Part shown: positions 12,713-59,754 of the stretch, in pieces
How positions within the stretch are numbered: position 1 is the first letter of the stretch
How the letters are laid out: each line of letters starts with the position of its first letter
NCBI GenBank assembly: GCA_950097015.1
Contig: CATNEN010000003.1
Span: forward strand, 14,303,001-14,367,000
Source: Macrostomum hystrix
Lineage: Eukaryota; Platyhelminthes; Macrostomidae
Reading direction: 5' to 3'
DNA: 64,000 nt
Made by a program: the position numbers and the translations under genes
The notes under the pieces: model-generated
What the model was told of the DNA's origin: nothing
Database searches by the model: none
The model's input: only the letters and a program-made list of their open reading frames with translations

Positions 12713-13083
12713 CCCAGTCTTAAATACGAGATACGTTGATAGAAATATTTTGTAAGCCGAAAGCAAATAGGACGGATAACTTCCCAAAACGTTTTCCTCC
12801 TAGTTTTTTATTTATCTTGTTTCCGTGATTGAAGATTGCTTTTTTACACGAAAAAATGTGCCCTGCATTTCTGCTAGAAAGTATTCTGTACTGAAATTTA
12901 TCAATTACCACGATGAAATATGATTAATTGACTGATAATGGCGTTGCTGTGATAAATAGGCAAGCTAATACTGATTTCTTATGTCCACATATTCCATTAT
13001 TTGTTTTTTCGCCTTGCTAGATTTTACCCATGTGGTCAGATGAGAAATTGGTATATAAGGGAATGAGGTAAAGGAATAGAGCG
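12713..13083. other. unique intergenic DNA, nothing recognised
   Basis: AT-rich, with no supported feature. Confidence 0.5.
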
Positions 13084-13455
13084 ATGGAAAGAGATAAGAA
13101 AGTGGAAAGAATCGATAAAAATGAGGGAAATGGAAGAAATGAGAGAAACGAGAGGATTTGGATTAATGAGAGAAATATGATTAATGGGATAAATGGGAGG
13201 ACAATGGGAAATGGGAAAAATGGGATAAATGGGAGAAATAGGAGAAATTGGATAAATGGGAGGACAATGGGAAATGGGAAAAATGGGATAAATGGGAAAA
13301 ATGGGATAAATGGGAAAAATGGGAGAAATGTGAGAAACAAAAATAATGAGAGAAACGTGCGAGAGGATTTGGAAAATTGGGACAAAAAGGAGAAATGGGA
13401 GAAATAAAAGAATGAGAAAAAATGAAGAAATGGGGAAAATGGGAGAAACAGAAAA
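13084..13455. repeat. purine-rich short tandem repeat (GGGAGAAAT / GGGATAAAT)
   Basis: Degenerate 8-9 bp units such as AATGGGAGAAATGGGATAAA. The plus strand is almost purely purine plus T. Confidence 0.8.
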
Positions 13456-14014
13456 ATATATAAGTGGCTATATGGAAAAAAATGGAAAAAGTGGCTATAT
13501 TTTAGAGCGAGTTAAGTGTGGGGACAGGTGAAAAAAGTAACTTTTCCCAAAAAGCTAAAAAACCTTAAAACAATTGAAGGCCTGTTTTGCAGTCGGGATG
13601 CGAACACGGGAAACTAGGCAGTAGGGTAGGACAGCAGAAAAGCGAAAGAAAGGCTCAACTGAATAAAAGTACATGCAGTACACATTTAAAGGATTGCAAC
13701 TCATCACTTCGCTAATTAGAAGCTGGGAGAATTTCTATGTTCACGAACATTCCGAAGCGCTCTTTTGAGTTCGACTCGACGTATAAGGTGAGACTTGGGC
13801 TAGGACTTTAGAGCTTGAATACTATTTTACCAAAAAATATTTATTTACTGCCTATAAAACGACTTAAAAATGAAAAATAAGATTAATTATTGCCGAGTCA
13901 ATCATTCCTACAAGTACTTTCTGTTGATTTGGTAGAAGGCTGGTCAGTGATTCATTAATCATTCACAAAATTGTGATTTTGTTTTGATTCTCAACAAGAT
14001 TGTGAATCATTCAT
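13456..14014. other. unique intergenic DNA, nothing secure
   Basis: AT-rich. A possible tRNA-like T-arm, read on the minus strand at about 13575-13650, is too incomplete to annotate. Confidence 0.45.
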
Positions 14015-14912
14015 TCACAATACTTCAGTGGTCTATCTCCCACAATCCGTCAGTGGTCTATCTCCAACAATCCGTCAGTGGTCTATCTCCAACAATCCGT
14101 CAGTGGTCTATCTCCAACAATCCGTCAGTGGTCTATCTCCAACAATCCGTCAGTGGTCTATCTCCCGTTATCCTTCAGTGGTCTATCTCCAATTATCCTA
14201 TAGTGGTCTATCTCCCGTTATCCTTCAGTGGTCTATCTCCAACAATCCGTCAGTGGTCTATCTCCCGTTATCCTTCAGTGGTCTATCTCCCGTTATCCTT
14301 CAGTGGTCTATCTCCCATTATCCTTCAGTGGTCTATCTCCCACAATCCTTCAGTGGTCTATCTCCCATTATCCTTCAGTGGTCTATCTCCCATTATCCTT
14401 CAGTTGTCTATCTCCCATTATCCTTCAGTTGTCTATCTCCCATTATCCTTCAGTTGTCTATCTCCCATTATCCTTCAGTTGTCTATCTCCCATTATCCTT
14501 CAGTTGTCTATCTCCCATTATCCTTCAGTGGTAGCTATCTCCCATTATCCTTCAGTGGTCTATCTCCCATTATCCTTCAGTTGTCTATCTCCCATTATCA
14601 TTCAGTGGTCTATCTTCCATTATCCTATAGTGGTCTATCTCCCATTATCCTTCAGTTGTCTATCTCCCATTATCATTCAGTTGTCTATCTCCCATTATCC
14701 TTCAGTTGTCTATCTCTCATTATCCTATAGTTGTCTATCTCCCATTATCCTTCAGTTGTCTATCTCCCATTATCCTTCAGTTGTCTATCTCCCATTATCC
14801 TATAGTGGTCTATCTCCCATTATCCTTCAGTTGTCTATCTCCCACAATCCTTCCGTGATCTATCCTCCATTGTGGTCTATCCCCAATATCCTTCAGTGGT
14901 CTAAGTCCCCAA
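14015..14912 (+). repeat. 25-bp minisatellite, forward arm of an inverted pair
   Basis: About 35 copies of a 25-bp unit containing CAGTGGTCTATCTCCCATTA. Subtypes are ACAATCCGT (left), GTTATCCTT (centre) and ATTATCCTT with GTTGTC (right). The reverse complement of this unit is the unit of the array at 15.4-16.0 kb. Confidence 0.95.
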
Positions 14913-15404
14913 ATATTTCAGTAACATTTCTAATAAAAAATTCTTAGCAATAAATTAATTCCTGATTTTATCTATAGTCGCATTTTCGTGAAGAACGAAT
15001 TGTTTTCTTAGTCTTACTGCATGCAGTAGCCTCATATGTATTGTGCACTTGATTCCAATAGAGATTAGTTAGTATTGACTGTGTTATAAACTTGGGTCAC
15101 TATTAGTCATTTTTGAGATAAAGTTTTTAGCCCACATAATTATAACATAATTTACAGTCATCCGGAATCTAGAAATTATAGAAATCTAAAATCTAGATAA
15201 GCTATAGCCGGCATAGATAAGAATCTGCCGCTGCCTCCACAATGGGATCAGGATCGAAACGTCAAATTCGCGAACCCTAAAAGCATTATTAATTACATTG
15301 CACTTTTATAAAATCTTTGAAATCCGCTTTTGTTCCACTTATTGTAGTGTACTGCTGTTGCCACTTACACAAGCTATTGTCAGGGGGCTTCAATTACTGA
15401 GAGA

Positions 15405-16006
15405 TAGTCTACTGAAGGATTATAAGGATAGACCACTCAAGGATAATATAGGCGATAGACCATGCACTGAAGGTTAACGGGGATAGACCACTGAAGGATA
15501 TTGGGGATAGACCTCTGAAGGATATTGGGGATAGACCTCTGAAGGATATTGGGGATAGACCACTGAAGGATATTGGGGATAGACCACTGAAGGATATTGG
15601 GGATAGACCACTGAAGGATATTGGGGATAGACCACTGAAGGATATTGGGGATAGACAACTGAAGGATATGGGGGATAGACCACTGAAGGATTATAGAAGA
15701 TTAGACCACTGAAGGATTATAGAAGATTAGACCACTGAAGGATTATAGAAGATTAGACCACTGAAGGATTATAGAAGATTAGACCACTGAAGGATTATAG
15801 AAGATTAGACCACTGAAGGATTATAGAAGATTAGACCACTGAAGGATTATAGAAGATTAGACCACTGAAGGATTATAGAAGATTAGACCACTGAAGGATT
15901 ATAGAAGATTAGACCACTGAAGGATTATAGAAGATTAGACCACTGAAGGATTATAGAAGATTAGACCACTGAGGGATTATAGAAGATTAGACCACTGAAG
16001 GATTAT
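15405..16006 (-). repeat. 24/26-bp minisatellite, reverse arm of an inverted pair
   Basis: Units of 24 bp (GGGGATAGACCACTGAAGGA; 15.48-15.68 kb) and then 26 bp (GATTAGACCACTGAAGGATT; 15.68-16.0 kb). Both are reverse-complement relatives of the array at 14.0-14.9 kb, with about 490 bp of unique DNA between the arms. Confidence 0.95.
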
Positions 16007-17398
16007 AGACGATGTGCACGATACTGAAGTGAGAGTGTGCACGAATTAAGGGAAGGTGGCTTGGTTTGGGTCTGATTTTGAATCGGATTGGGTCGATTGG
16101 TTGTGTGACGTGACCAATTCCATGGGAAGGCAGAGGACCAAATGCCTACTACTAGTAGTATTTTATTTCTTACGTAAGTAGTGAAAACAACAACAACAAA
16201 CCTAAAACTATCCTGGTCAAAGCCATTATGGAGTGATGGAGTAGTTACGGAGGCATGAGGCCCGATTCTCCAATTGATAATCTAGCCATTGCCGGTAGCG
16301 GTTGCTTCTTAAGCGTGACGCGAAAAGCGGAGACATCACATTTGCTTAAAACAGATCGTACTTAACATATGTAAAGCACGATTATATTGCTAATAGGCTA
16401 TATTGCTTTAGAAAAAAACTTTTAACTCTGATATGATATGATAATTACAGTGGGCTGAAAATATGCGTTTTTTATAATAAATTATTGTAGTACGATCATG
16501 ACTTCAATCAATATAAGTAAAATATCTACAGAACTGCAACGAGAGACAAAAGAACGTCTTAAAATGTGCAGGCAAATAATCGTCTTAAAATTATAATATT
16601 TAAAATACACTCATTGTAATGACTCACTTAAAGATCATATACGCCGTGTCTTCAACTCTTAAAAAAAACAAAAAGTGGGTCTAGTGCAAGGCTAGTCGTT
16701 ACTTTCACAATCTGATAACGACATAGGTTGAATCGGGTCATTTTCAAATTCGAACTTTTTTGCATGTGATTCAAATTTGTGCATGCTTTGTATTCCAAGC
16801 TCGAGATCGCTCGCTCGGCGCTGTGGACTTAGAAAATTTCTATTTGCTATTCTGCATAGTAAAAAATCCCTGACTACGTTCAGAATGAATTAATACAACC
16901 TGAGCATATTTTGAGTTATCTATTGAATTATCTATTGTATTCACTAGTATTTGTAATAGGCCAGCCTAGGCTTGTATTAATATTCTCGTTTTTATTTATA
17001 GTCAGGCAACGAGCCTATTTATATTTATCTTTTTTAACTGATTAGCTCTCTACACCTAGTGTATATGTACTTATTGGATCTGATATGCAACCAAAAGTAC
17101 AGCCATGCCACAGCTACACACAACACACAGAACAACTAGAACTAAACACTGCACATGAATGGTCAGTTGACTCAGTCCATGGATTAGTCACATGCCCTTA
17201 TTTACCTCAGTTTAGCTAATTCTAGTCCCCAGCTTAGTAAACTGAACTGAAGCAATGCTGAGTCAAGTGTCTCACAAAAGTATATAAATTGGTCAACTGC
17301 ACTGCAGTTAAGAATTAAAGTCTTGACCTTCAAGTCTTAAATTCCTTCAAATTTTCCTTCAAATTCATTCAATCTACTTATATTGAGGATTTTTGGTA
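16007..17398. other. AT-rich intergenic DNA, nothing secure
   Basis: No tandem array or credible ORF. At about 17165-17240, on the minus strand, there is weak similarity to the SINE 3' region (CAGTCCATGGA near CCCCAGCTTA). Confidence 0.45.
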
Positions 17399-17814
17399 CC
17401 TGGACACTTCATCATCTTACAACTTTGTCATCCAGATGACGATCTGTCCAATATCTCTGAGGGTAGATGACGAAGAGACTTAGACTTGTGGACACTTTGT
17501 CATCTATAAAACAAAAGTTTTCAAAGTTAGAATAGAACCACCCCTCCCCACCCCTCCTCACATCGTGTTGGCACCTATCTTTCAACTCTTATTATGAAAT
17601 CAGTTTTGACACCTCTTTTTGACAATTTAAAGTGTGAAGTGTGTTCACACCTCTGCCTCACCACTCCACCCTCACTTTATTGATGACAAACTTGATTGCT
17701 TGTTATTAGTAGATGACGAACTGACCAAACTTTAAAGCATGCCAATTGGCTGGATGATAAAGTGTCCTACCTTCCAAGTGGATGACGAAGTTGTAAGATG
17801 ACGAAGTGTCTAGG
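17399..17814. mobile_element. candidate MITE or foldback element with 36-bp terminal inverted repeats
   Basis: The left arm (17399-17434, beginning CCTGGACACTTCATCATCTT) and the reverse complement of the right arm (17779-17814, beginning CCTAGACACTTCGTCATCTT) match at 33 of 36 positions. Sub-copies of GACACTTTGTCATC lie inside at about 17492 and, inverted, at about 17753. No ORF and no clear target-site duplication, so the superfamily is unassigned. Confidence 0.6.
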
Positions 17815-20179
17815 ATCTGGATTTTCAGATCCTCTCATAGTTATTTTCAGATGCTAAAATATGCCACAGATTGATACTATTTGTCCATTTATTCTAATCG
17901 AATAAAATATTATAAAGGGGTTTTATTAATGTCTTTTGGTGTGCTTTTGTTTTACATTGTGGTCTTTTAGTGTTTACATAGGTCATATTAATATTGTAAT
18001 AAGTTGATAGGATACTATGTATATAGTCAAGTGCTATGGCTATTAATAAATCAGATGCTAAAAGTGCTGTATTTAAATTTTGATATGCTGAGTCATTTAC
18101 AGATGCCAATATAGAAAAACGTTGTAGATTTTAAGTAGGCCTATATTTAAATACTAGAGTAGATGGTTATAGAGAAATTCTGATCTAGCAAAACATAGAT
18201 ACTTTAATATCTTACAAATGTATATTGCAAGCGGGGCTGTTCAGGTACACAGTACCACGATTACTGTCATATTTTGCCAAATGACCTGGTATACTGTAAA
18301 CATTTAGATATACAATAGCTTGCAATCAATAGACCCTGCCAGAAGTTAGTGCACATATTTTAAATGCCACATAAATAAAAAATGCTAGTTTATTTAAAGA
18401 GTCAAAATGGAAACTAAAATAATACAGATGCTTAGAACACTCATCTCTACATTTTGCGTTTCACTCAGCTGTTAAATAGGTAGTAGCATTAGTTTGGGTA
18501 ATTGATGGTTGCTGTTGGTTGTACAATGCCATTGAGGTAGGTTTGATTAGTTATATCAGTTTTTTTCTAAGAAAGCTTAATAGTTCAAGCACATTTATTT
18601 GATGTAATACAAATATTTAGAGCTGTTTGTTGCAATATTTCGTTTTGATATTATGTTAAAAAATTAATATTTAATTTGTAAAATCTGAGCATGGTTTATG
18701 AATCCTCTATCAACATATTTTGTCCCTGAACAAAACTTCAATTCCTCCCCAACCAAAACTTCATTTCTCCTACCTAAACTATATCTTCTCTATCTTTAGG
18801 TCTTGGTAAATCTTAAAGTAAGAATTAACAGCTCCATTTAAAATAATTTACAACTCATGTTTGCAATAAGAAAGCATTAGAGATTATATTTCTAATCATA
18901 CAAACATATTTTTGTTGTATAGAATTGTAAATTATTTACTTTTTTGTTGCAAAAATAATTTTCAAGTTCTTATGTATTTAATGGTTTAAGTAAATAAATT
19001 TTAAACCTAGGGAATTTTTAGCTTACTTTTTGGTTCATAGGCTTCATGCTGTTAGTCTTAATGTATCTAATGTAGTCTCTCAACTTGATTTAAATATATT
19101 TTGTTATTTTATAGCAAATTTTTACTTTGAATAGTTCAAAAACTTTTGCTACCAACTTTCTAATGTACATTCTACAATTCCTTTCAGACATTTTTTACAA
19201 ATTATATGTACCTGTACTTTCTTGTCTCATTTTCTGCCTCCTGTTTGTTCTGAGACTTACTTTCTAGCAGTACTTCATTAATTTCTTGTGCTTTATCAAT
19301 GTTGTCTTTTGTTAAACTCTCTACCTTGCATAAGTCTGTGATGTTCTCTGTAAGTCTTTTAGCGTTTTACATCGAGAGATAGCATCTTTTATAGTATATT
19401 GTTATTCTTCTTTTAAAGGTCAGCTAACTTTGAACCAAAAAGTATTTCCCATAGTTAATCTATTTACACCTTAAGTTGCATTCAATTTAATTTGTTGTGC
19501 CCGTGAATTACAATTTATGTTATTAGTCAATCCAGAATTGTAATGCTGTATATAGTTGGCATATTGCCGTGTGTTAACTTAAGATCAGGGTGTGGCCTGG
19601 CCTTAGTATGCTTGTTTGAGATTTCGAGCATAGAGCAAAGTGTGCAAACAAGAATCACATGCAAAATATCCCTTCCTCACCTAGTCTATACTTATTATTG
19701 TAGTTGTCTTTCATTTGTAACGTTGGAAAACATAGGGTGTGGATTAGTTTAATCCAAAAGTGTGCGCTCCTGTTTCCCTCTGCCCCTTCTCTGTGCCCTT
19801 GGCACATGGGTTTGTTATATAGTATTCCACAGTCTTTTCTGTGCGCCATTGTATTTTTAGTGTTTATTATCAAAGCGGATATTTGGTTCATATCTGTGTA
19901 GTCGGAAGAGGAAATACACGAAATAGATTCTATGCAGTTATTTTCGTAAATGCAGATAAGAAGCCCGGGATGCTAATGAATTATGTTTTTTTTAAAACAC
20001 GTGTGATCAAATAGCCTACTAACGAGTAGTTTCTATTGGTCACATCTAGTTTGTTATCAGTGCACAAAGCACTACTCGCAATTTCCAACGAATTTTAGTC
20101 ACTAACACCTGAAATTAAGGTATTATTTAGCCCATAGGAACTAATATAGTTAAATAGTAGTCAATATAATTTAAAGTTC
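17815..20179. other. AT-rich intergenic DNA, nothing recognised
   Basis: 2.4 kb with very low GC and no tandem array. Short ORFs of 60-80 codons on both strands (for example around 19.5-19.9 kb) have no recognisable domain or splice context. Confidence 0.5.
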
Positions 20180-20898
20180 AAAGATTCTTATCTTCCCTGA
20201 TTCCTTAAAATCCTCATTATCCCTGATTCTTTAAGATCCTCATCTTCCCTGGTCCTTTAAACTCATCATCTGCCCTGATCATTTGAGATCCTCATCTTCC
20301 CCGATTCTCTGAGCTCATCATCTGCCCTGATCCTTTGAGATCCCCATCTTCCCTGATCCCTTGAGATCCTCATCTTCCCCGATTCTCTGAGCTCATCATC
20401 TGCCCTGATCCTTTGAGATCCCCATCTTCCCTGATCCCTTGAGATCCTCATCTTCCCCGATTCTCTGAGCTCATCATCTTCCCTGATCACTTAAGATTCT
20501 CATCTTCCATGATGCTTTGAGATCTACCCTGATCCCTTGAGATCCTCATCTTCCCTGATCCCTTGAGATCCTCTTCTTCCCTGATCCTTTGAGATCCCCT
20601 TCTTCCCTGATCCTTTGAGATCCCCTTCTTCCCTGATCCCTTGAGATCCTCTTCTTCCCTGATCCTTTGAGATCCCCTTCTTCCCTGATCCTTTGAGCTC
20701 CTCATCTTCCCTGATCCTTCGAGCTCCTCATCTTCCCTGATTCTCTGAGCTCGTCATCTGCTCTGATCCTTTGAGCTCCTAAACTTCCCTGATCCTCTGA
20801 GATCCTCATCTCCCCTGATCCTTTTAGATCTTCCCTGATCCCTTGAGATCCTCTTCTCCCATGATCTTTTGAGATCCTCATCTTCCCTGATCCCTTGA
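20180..20898. repeat. 26-bp minisatellite
   Basis: About 27 copies of a 26-bp unit containing TTCCCTGATCCTTTGAGATC. In the left part three units (78 bp) form a repeating block: the minus-strand translation repeats every 26 residues. Confidence 0.92.
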
Positions 20899-21887
20899 GG
20901 TATAATATATATATGTATGGTAAACTGTAAAGTTATATGCTTCTATGTACTCAAAACGGTTTTATTAAGTTAACACAAATTCCGGATCTTATTTGTTTCA
21001 GTGTCATTTCAGTATAGCATGCCGTGACACATGCATTTCACTTAGTCTTTATATAGAAATATTTAGCAGGTTTTTGGCTGCTGAAATAATTTTAACGTGG
21101 GAATTTAGATTCCTTAGTGCAGGGAATGGTCTCCTAGTTCAGAAATTTATGCCAACTCTTTCCTTTAGTCAATGCCTTCAATGCTTGTTAATTTTATCAA
21201 CTATAAAACCAGTTTAGATTAATGAACCTATTTATATAAATATCGGAAAGGGAAGTGGTATGCATGTAAATGTTTCTTGTTTAATATAGTCGAAACAAAG
21301 CATGCATAACTTAATTTAGCTGATAAAGTACACTGGTTCGTTCGTTTCTTTCTCTCTCGATCTAATTTCTTACCCTTTTAAGAAAGCTAAGAAAATACAA
21401 AAATAGCAAAGATCAATTTGAGACTTCAAAAGAAAAAATGCATCCATTGCAGTTTGATCTTTCGTGTCTTAACTGAGCACTTGGCAATCGGCTAGATTTT
21501 TTGTGTCTAGATAAACTCTATACCGATGGAATTAAAAAAAAGATTAGTGCTGATAACCGTTACCTCAAACCTCATTAGCTCTCTTTCCCTGTCTGTACCT
21601 GGGTCTGTCTAGCTAGCCAACAGATAAGCACTACTTTGCATAGCATTGGGCCGCACATAGTTTATTATGCAGGTCATAATGAAGGAGTACATGACATTCA
21701 CGAAGTGTAATGCATGTACGGGACCATGTATGCTGACGGTATTTATTAATTAAATCACACAAAACATTCTTCTTTTTTTGGCCTAGCTGCTTTTAGAACC
21801 AACTCTCCATTCTCTCCATTTTTTATTCCTGTACAGGTTTGCGAGCCTTTTTTCAAAACTGTTTTGTAATTATCAATTATTTTACAG
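20899..21887. other. region upstream of the first RhoGEF exon candidate
   Basis: AT-rich. No repeat array or supported promoter element. It may hold the true promoter or further 5' exons of the RhoGEF gene, but none is identifiable. Confidence 0.4.
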
Positions 21888-21904
21888 CTTATTGCTTTCG
21901 TGCT

Positions 21905-56602
<34,698 letters not shown>

Positions 56603-56738
56603 AGAAACTGATTTTGCTACTTCAAGTACTAAAGTCGTAGAAAGTTTCTTGCATAGAAAAATTCGCCAAAAAGTTTAATAGATTCAATGTTATGCTATTC
56701 AAAGTTGTCAGTTAATTTTGCCTTTGCAACTACCAGTA

Positions 56739-56744
56739 AATAAA
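56739..56744 (+). terminator. polyadenylation signal AATAAA
   Basis: AATAAA about 140 bp after the stop at 56602, followed by T-rich sequence. It suits the 56.45-56.60 kb terminal exon. Confidence 0.5.
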
Positions 56745-57185
56745 AAGCGATATTCATTTCCGCACATTCTATTTCACTTACGCGATCTTTCTTTTTTCGT
56801 CTCTTTTCCATATTAAATATTTGTACTCGAAATTTTACAGACAATTTTTTCGTCACAATAATTAATATAATTTTATTTCATGTTAAGTTCCGTGTCTAAG
56901 CTTGTTTAATTAGTCTAAACTGTCTTTTCTGTAAAAAAAATTCTGGTGACTAAGTGCTCTATTCCTTCCAAATTGTCAGCAGAGTAGTTTATAACTTAGG
57001 GCTCAAAGTTATAAACATTGCGCTTTTTAAAATAAATTAGTACATGCTTATCCTGACTGGTCTATAAATAGTAACTCTTTATGACGTCCGATTTCTTTAG
57101 ACCATAATTCGTAGATTTTTGCTTCCTGTACGGATATTTTAGTCTGAAACCCTTTCTTGGATTGGTCTAAACTGCCAGCTCGACA

Positions 57186-57310
57186 CCCTACAGCAACCTC
57201 ACTCCAACCAACCACCCCACTCCTGCCAACCACCCCACTCCTGCCAACCACCTCACTCCAGCAAAACCACACTCCAACAAACCACCCCACAACAGCCAAC
57301 CACCCCACCC
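57186..57310. repeat. short copy of the CACTCC-CCAACCA minisatellite
   Basis: About 7 diverged units (CACTCCTGCCAACCACCC) related to the arrays at 56.1 and 59.05 kb. Confidence 0.8.
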
Positions 57311-57909
57311 TACTCCATTAAAGATTAAACCCACAGACTAAGCTGGGAATTCTAGATTATTTAAGTGAATGCGTATCACAACTTTATTTTTCAGTACCTT
57401 AATACTACTAAAAGTAGTCTTCAGATTAATTTCGCAACAAAAGCCATCTATAAATAATTCATATTTCTACTTGTCAATTTTAATTTGCCGTATTTCTTTC
57501 TGTTCAAAAATTGTTTCGCCGTAAGATCTTCAATAAAAACACTAAAAAATTGTACAGTTTGGTGAACGCTAAAAAACCTTTGATGAAATATTGAAGCACT
57601 CGAAATGTCTAGCATTTTCTCTCTGCGCCTTGTCTCTGTGCCTGGTTGTTCTCCCGTGTTCTGCATTGTCTGTACGCGATTTTCTTGGCCTTTTTTTCAA
57701 TCAGTATCCCGTTAATTTCCTTATCTAATGAAATCTGGAACTCTAGTTTAGTAGCGGCTATGTTATATAATTTATTTTGACATTAAAACAAATGTTTAAA
57801 ACAAAACGTCATTTTATTCCCGACTGTCGGATCTAGTTTAATTCTATATTACTTTTTCCCTTTTTGGAATAGTTTTTGTCTTCTTATTCTGGTGTTCCTA
57901 CTTAATTAT

Positions 57910-58190
57910 GCTTTGCTGCCTAGTGGTTGGTGGAATCGCGACTTGAAGGTCAGGGGTTCGACTCCCCATTCTTCTGGAACAATTTCCTTTGTCCTTTAGT
58001 CAGACACTTAAATCGCCATTTCTTCAGCTCAAAAATGCTTTTAAATGGGTACCAGGATTAGCTGGGGTAATTGAGGGTGGGTGTGGCGTCCCCCCAGTCC
58101 ATGGACCATGGGTGCCATAGCTGCGGCTGTGCTGTCGGCTGCGCATCTGGACCGATTTAGACAGGTGTAGTTAATGTGACGCGGTAATGT
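57910..58190 (+). mobile_element. tRNA-derived SINE
   Basis: A-box-like TAGTGGTTGGTGGAA at 57921 and B-box GGTTCGACTCC at 57955-57965, with the T-arm stem GGGGTTCGACTCCCC. The body reads TTTAGTCAGACACTTAAATC, a block resembling the conserved CCTTxGxCAGACACTT region of many invertebrate SINEs. It continues with GGTACCAGGATTAGCTGGGG and CCAGTCCATGGACC. The 3' end and target duplication are unclear. Confidence 0.72.
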
Positions 58191-58810
58191 CAGTTGTGCT
58201 TATTTTTAAGCGTATGCTCTAAAAATTGTTCTAAAAAATACGATTGTCAAGAATGAACTTATGTTAAAATAATCTTGCCTTTAAATAAAATTTTTGTGGC
58301 GCGATTGCTTCAATATATATATAGAATCCCAACTACGAGTAAGGATTATTCATCTTAGAAAGCGACGTTGGCACTCGTATCGCTTACTTTAAGTAGTTTG
58401 TAGGTATATTATTTTTTTCAATGTTCCAATCAATAAATCAATTATAGTTTGCCATATCTGTGAGTCTTTCACTCAGTCTCTATTAGTTAACCCGAATAAT
58501 TCTAAACTAATTTTAAATTATTGTTGCTGGTTATTCTACTCTTGGTCAGTAGTAATAGCGAAGTGCTGCGTGTAGTTAAGCTTTTTCGATAACTTCAGAT
58601 TTTTTTATTTTTGCCTCTCTAAAAGTTTATTTTCGCAGAATGACAGCATTCCTCTGAATATTTTAGGCTAACATAAAATTGAAACTATTATTGTGTAATT
58701 TGATATTCGAAATATGTTGTTTTAATATTCACTGTGCTTAAAATCTAACATAGGTTTTTTAAGCTGGCAATTTCCTTTTTTCTTTTGATATTTTTGTTTT
58801 TTTCTTCTAG

Positions 58811-58835
58811 TACAGTTAAGCAACGGACAAAGTGA
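58811..58835 (+). CDS. RhoGEF2: RhoGEF alternative short terminal exon (coding part)
   Basis: A very strong acceptor (TTTGTTTTTTTCTTCTAG) is followed, in the phase left by the 55035-55092 exon, by TVKQRTK and TGA at 58833-58835. A polyadenylation signal follows at 58866 with a T-rich downstream element, so this could be a short alternative C-terminus. Confidence 0.4.
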
Positions 58836-58865
58836 TAATAAGATGGTCTAACTCTGTATTGTAAA

Positions 58866-58871
58866 AATAAA
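58866..58871 (+). terminator. polyadenylation signal AATAAA
   Basis: AATAAA 30 bp after the TGA of the short exon, followed by TCTCGTTTTTTTTGTTTTAT, a typical downstream T-rich element. Confidence 0.5.
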
Positions 58872-59052
58872 CAAAAAGTAATTCTCGTTTTTTTTGTTTT
58901 ATCACACCCAACTCGTTGGAATAAAGCTGATAAATATTTAGAAAACTGGACTCGTTTTTTATGACTCTGACTTTTTCTGATTGTCAGTGGGGAGGATTTC
59001 CCCCTCGGTAGTTCTACTATTAAGAAACTTTTTTAACAAACCACCCATCTTA

Positions 59053-59250
59053 ATGACCATCCAACACATCTAGCCACCTCACTCGAAACAGCCACCTCAC
59101 TCCAACCAGCCACCTCATTCCAACCAGCCAGCTCACTCCAACCAGCCACCTCACTCCAACCAGCCACCTCACTCCAACCAGCCACCTCACTCCAATCAGC
59201 CACCTCACTCGCCCCTGATACCTTACTCCAACCAGCCACCTCACTCCAAC
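59053..59250. repeat. 18-bp minisatellite (CACTCCAACCAGCCACCT)
   Basis: About 11 copies, the most homogeneous of the three occurrences of this unit. Minus-strand ORFs of WSEVAG repeats are artefacts. Confidence 0.92.
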
Positions 59251-59259
59251 TGTTAATTG

Positions 59260-59398
59260 ATTCAGTGTCAAACTGGTCGAATTGTTAGTTGATTCAGTTA
59301 ACAGGTAGAATTGTCTGTTGATTCAGTGTCTAACAGGTAGAATTGTTAGTTTATTCAGTGTCTAACAGGTAGAATTGTTAGTTTATTCAGTGTCTCCG
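59260..59398. repeat. 32-bp tandem repeat, about 4 copies
   Basis: Units containing AGTGTCTAACAGGTAGAATT; short and partly diverged on the left. Confidence 0.85.
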
Positions 59399-59454
59399 TT
59401 GATCAGTAAGCTCCGTTGATTACAAGCCGCTTACAAGCCGTTGATTACAATCAG

Positions 59455-59623
59455 GACAGGATATCTCCGGCTCCGACACAATGTCATCAATCCAGGAAGA
59501 GAATTTTTCATCAGCAAGCTCAGCAAGGGCACAAAAATGACGCCTGTCAGACGCAGCAGCAGCTGTGCAAGCTATGCAGAAGGCGTCAATTTACTGAAAA
59601 GCAACGTTGATTTTCTTGATTGA
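59455..59623 (+). CDS. candidate distal terminal exon (RhoGEF C-terminus or part of another gene)
   Basis: After ATTACAATCAG, the required phase opens 55 codons ending with TGA at 59621-59623. The peptide looks protein-like (NVINPGREFFISKLSKGTKM, then RRSSSCASYAEGVNLLKSNV). It shares a GCAGCTGTGCRAGC string and the peptide SSCAS with the 56.5-kb exon, suggesting a duplicated terminal exon. The acceptor has a poor pyrimidine tract, and the other two frames are also partly open. Confidence 0.45.
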
Positions 59624-59754
59624 CACTGGCATCGTGTGGCGATTTGAAACAAATTTCATATATTTTAATGAGGCAGCGCTATCAGTCAGTCAATGTACTT
59701 TTAATTTTTACACTTCATTTGCTTCTCGGAGCTTTAGCAACCCGGATGCTGGGG

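Noticed and set aside
11898-12755. 285-codon plus-strand ORF (SLPHSLP repeat)
   Set aside because: Frame through a pyrimidine-rich 12-bp array; no protein-like segments.
13575-13650. tRNA-like sequence on the minus strand
   Set aside because: Only a T-arm-like CCGTGTTCGCATCCCGA is visible, without an acceptable A-box or cloverleaf.
57915-57990. functional tRNA gene
   Set aside because: Good B-box, but no acceptor-stem pairing, and it continues into a SINE body found elsewhere in the window.
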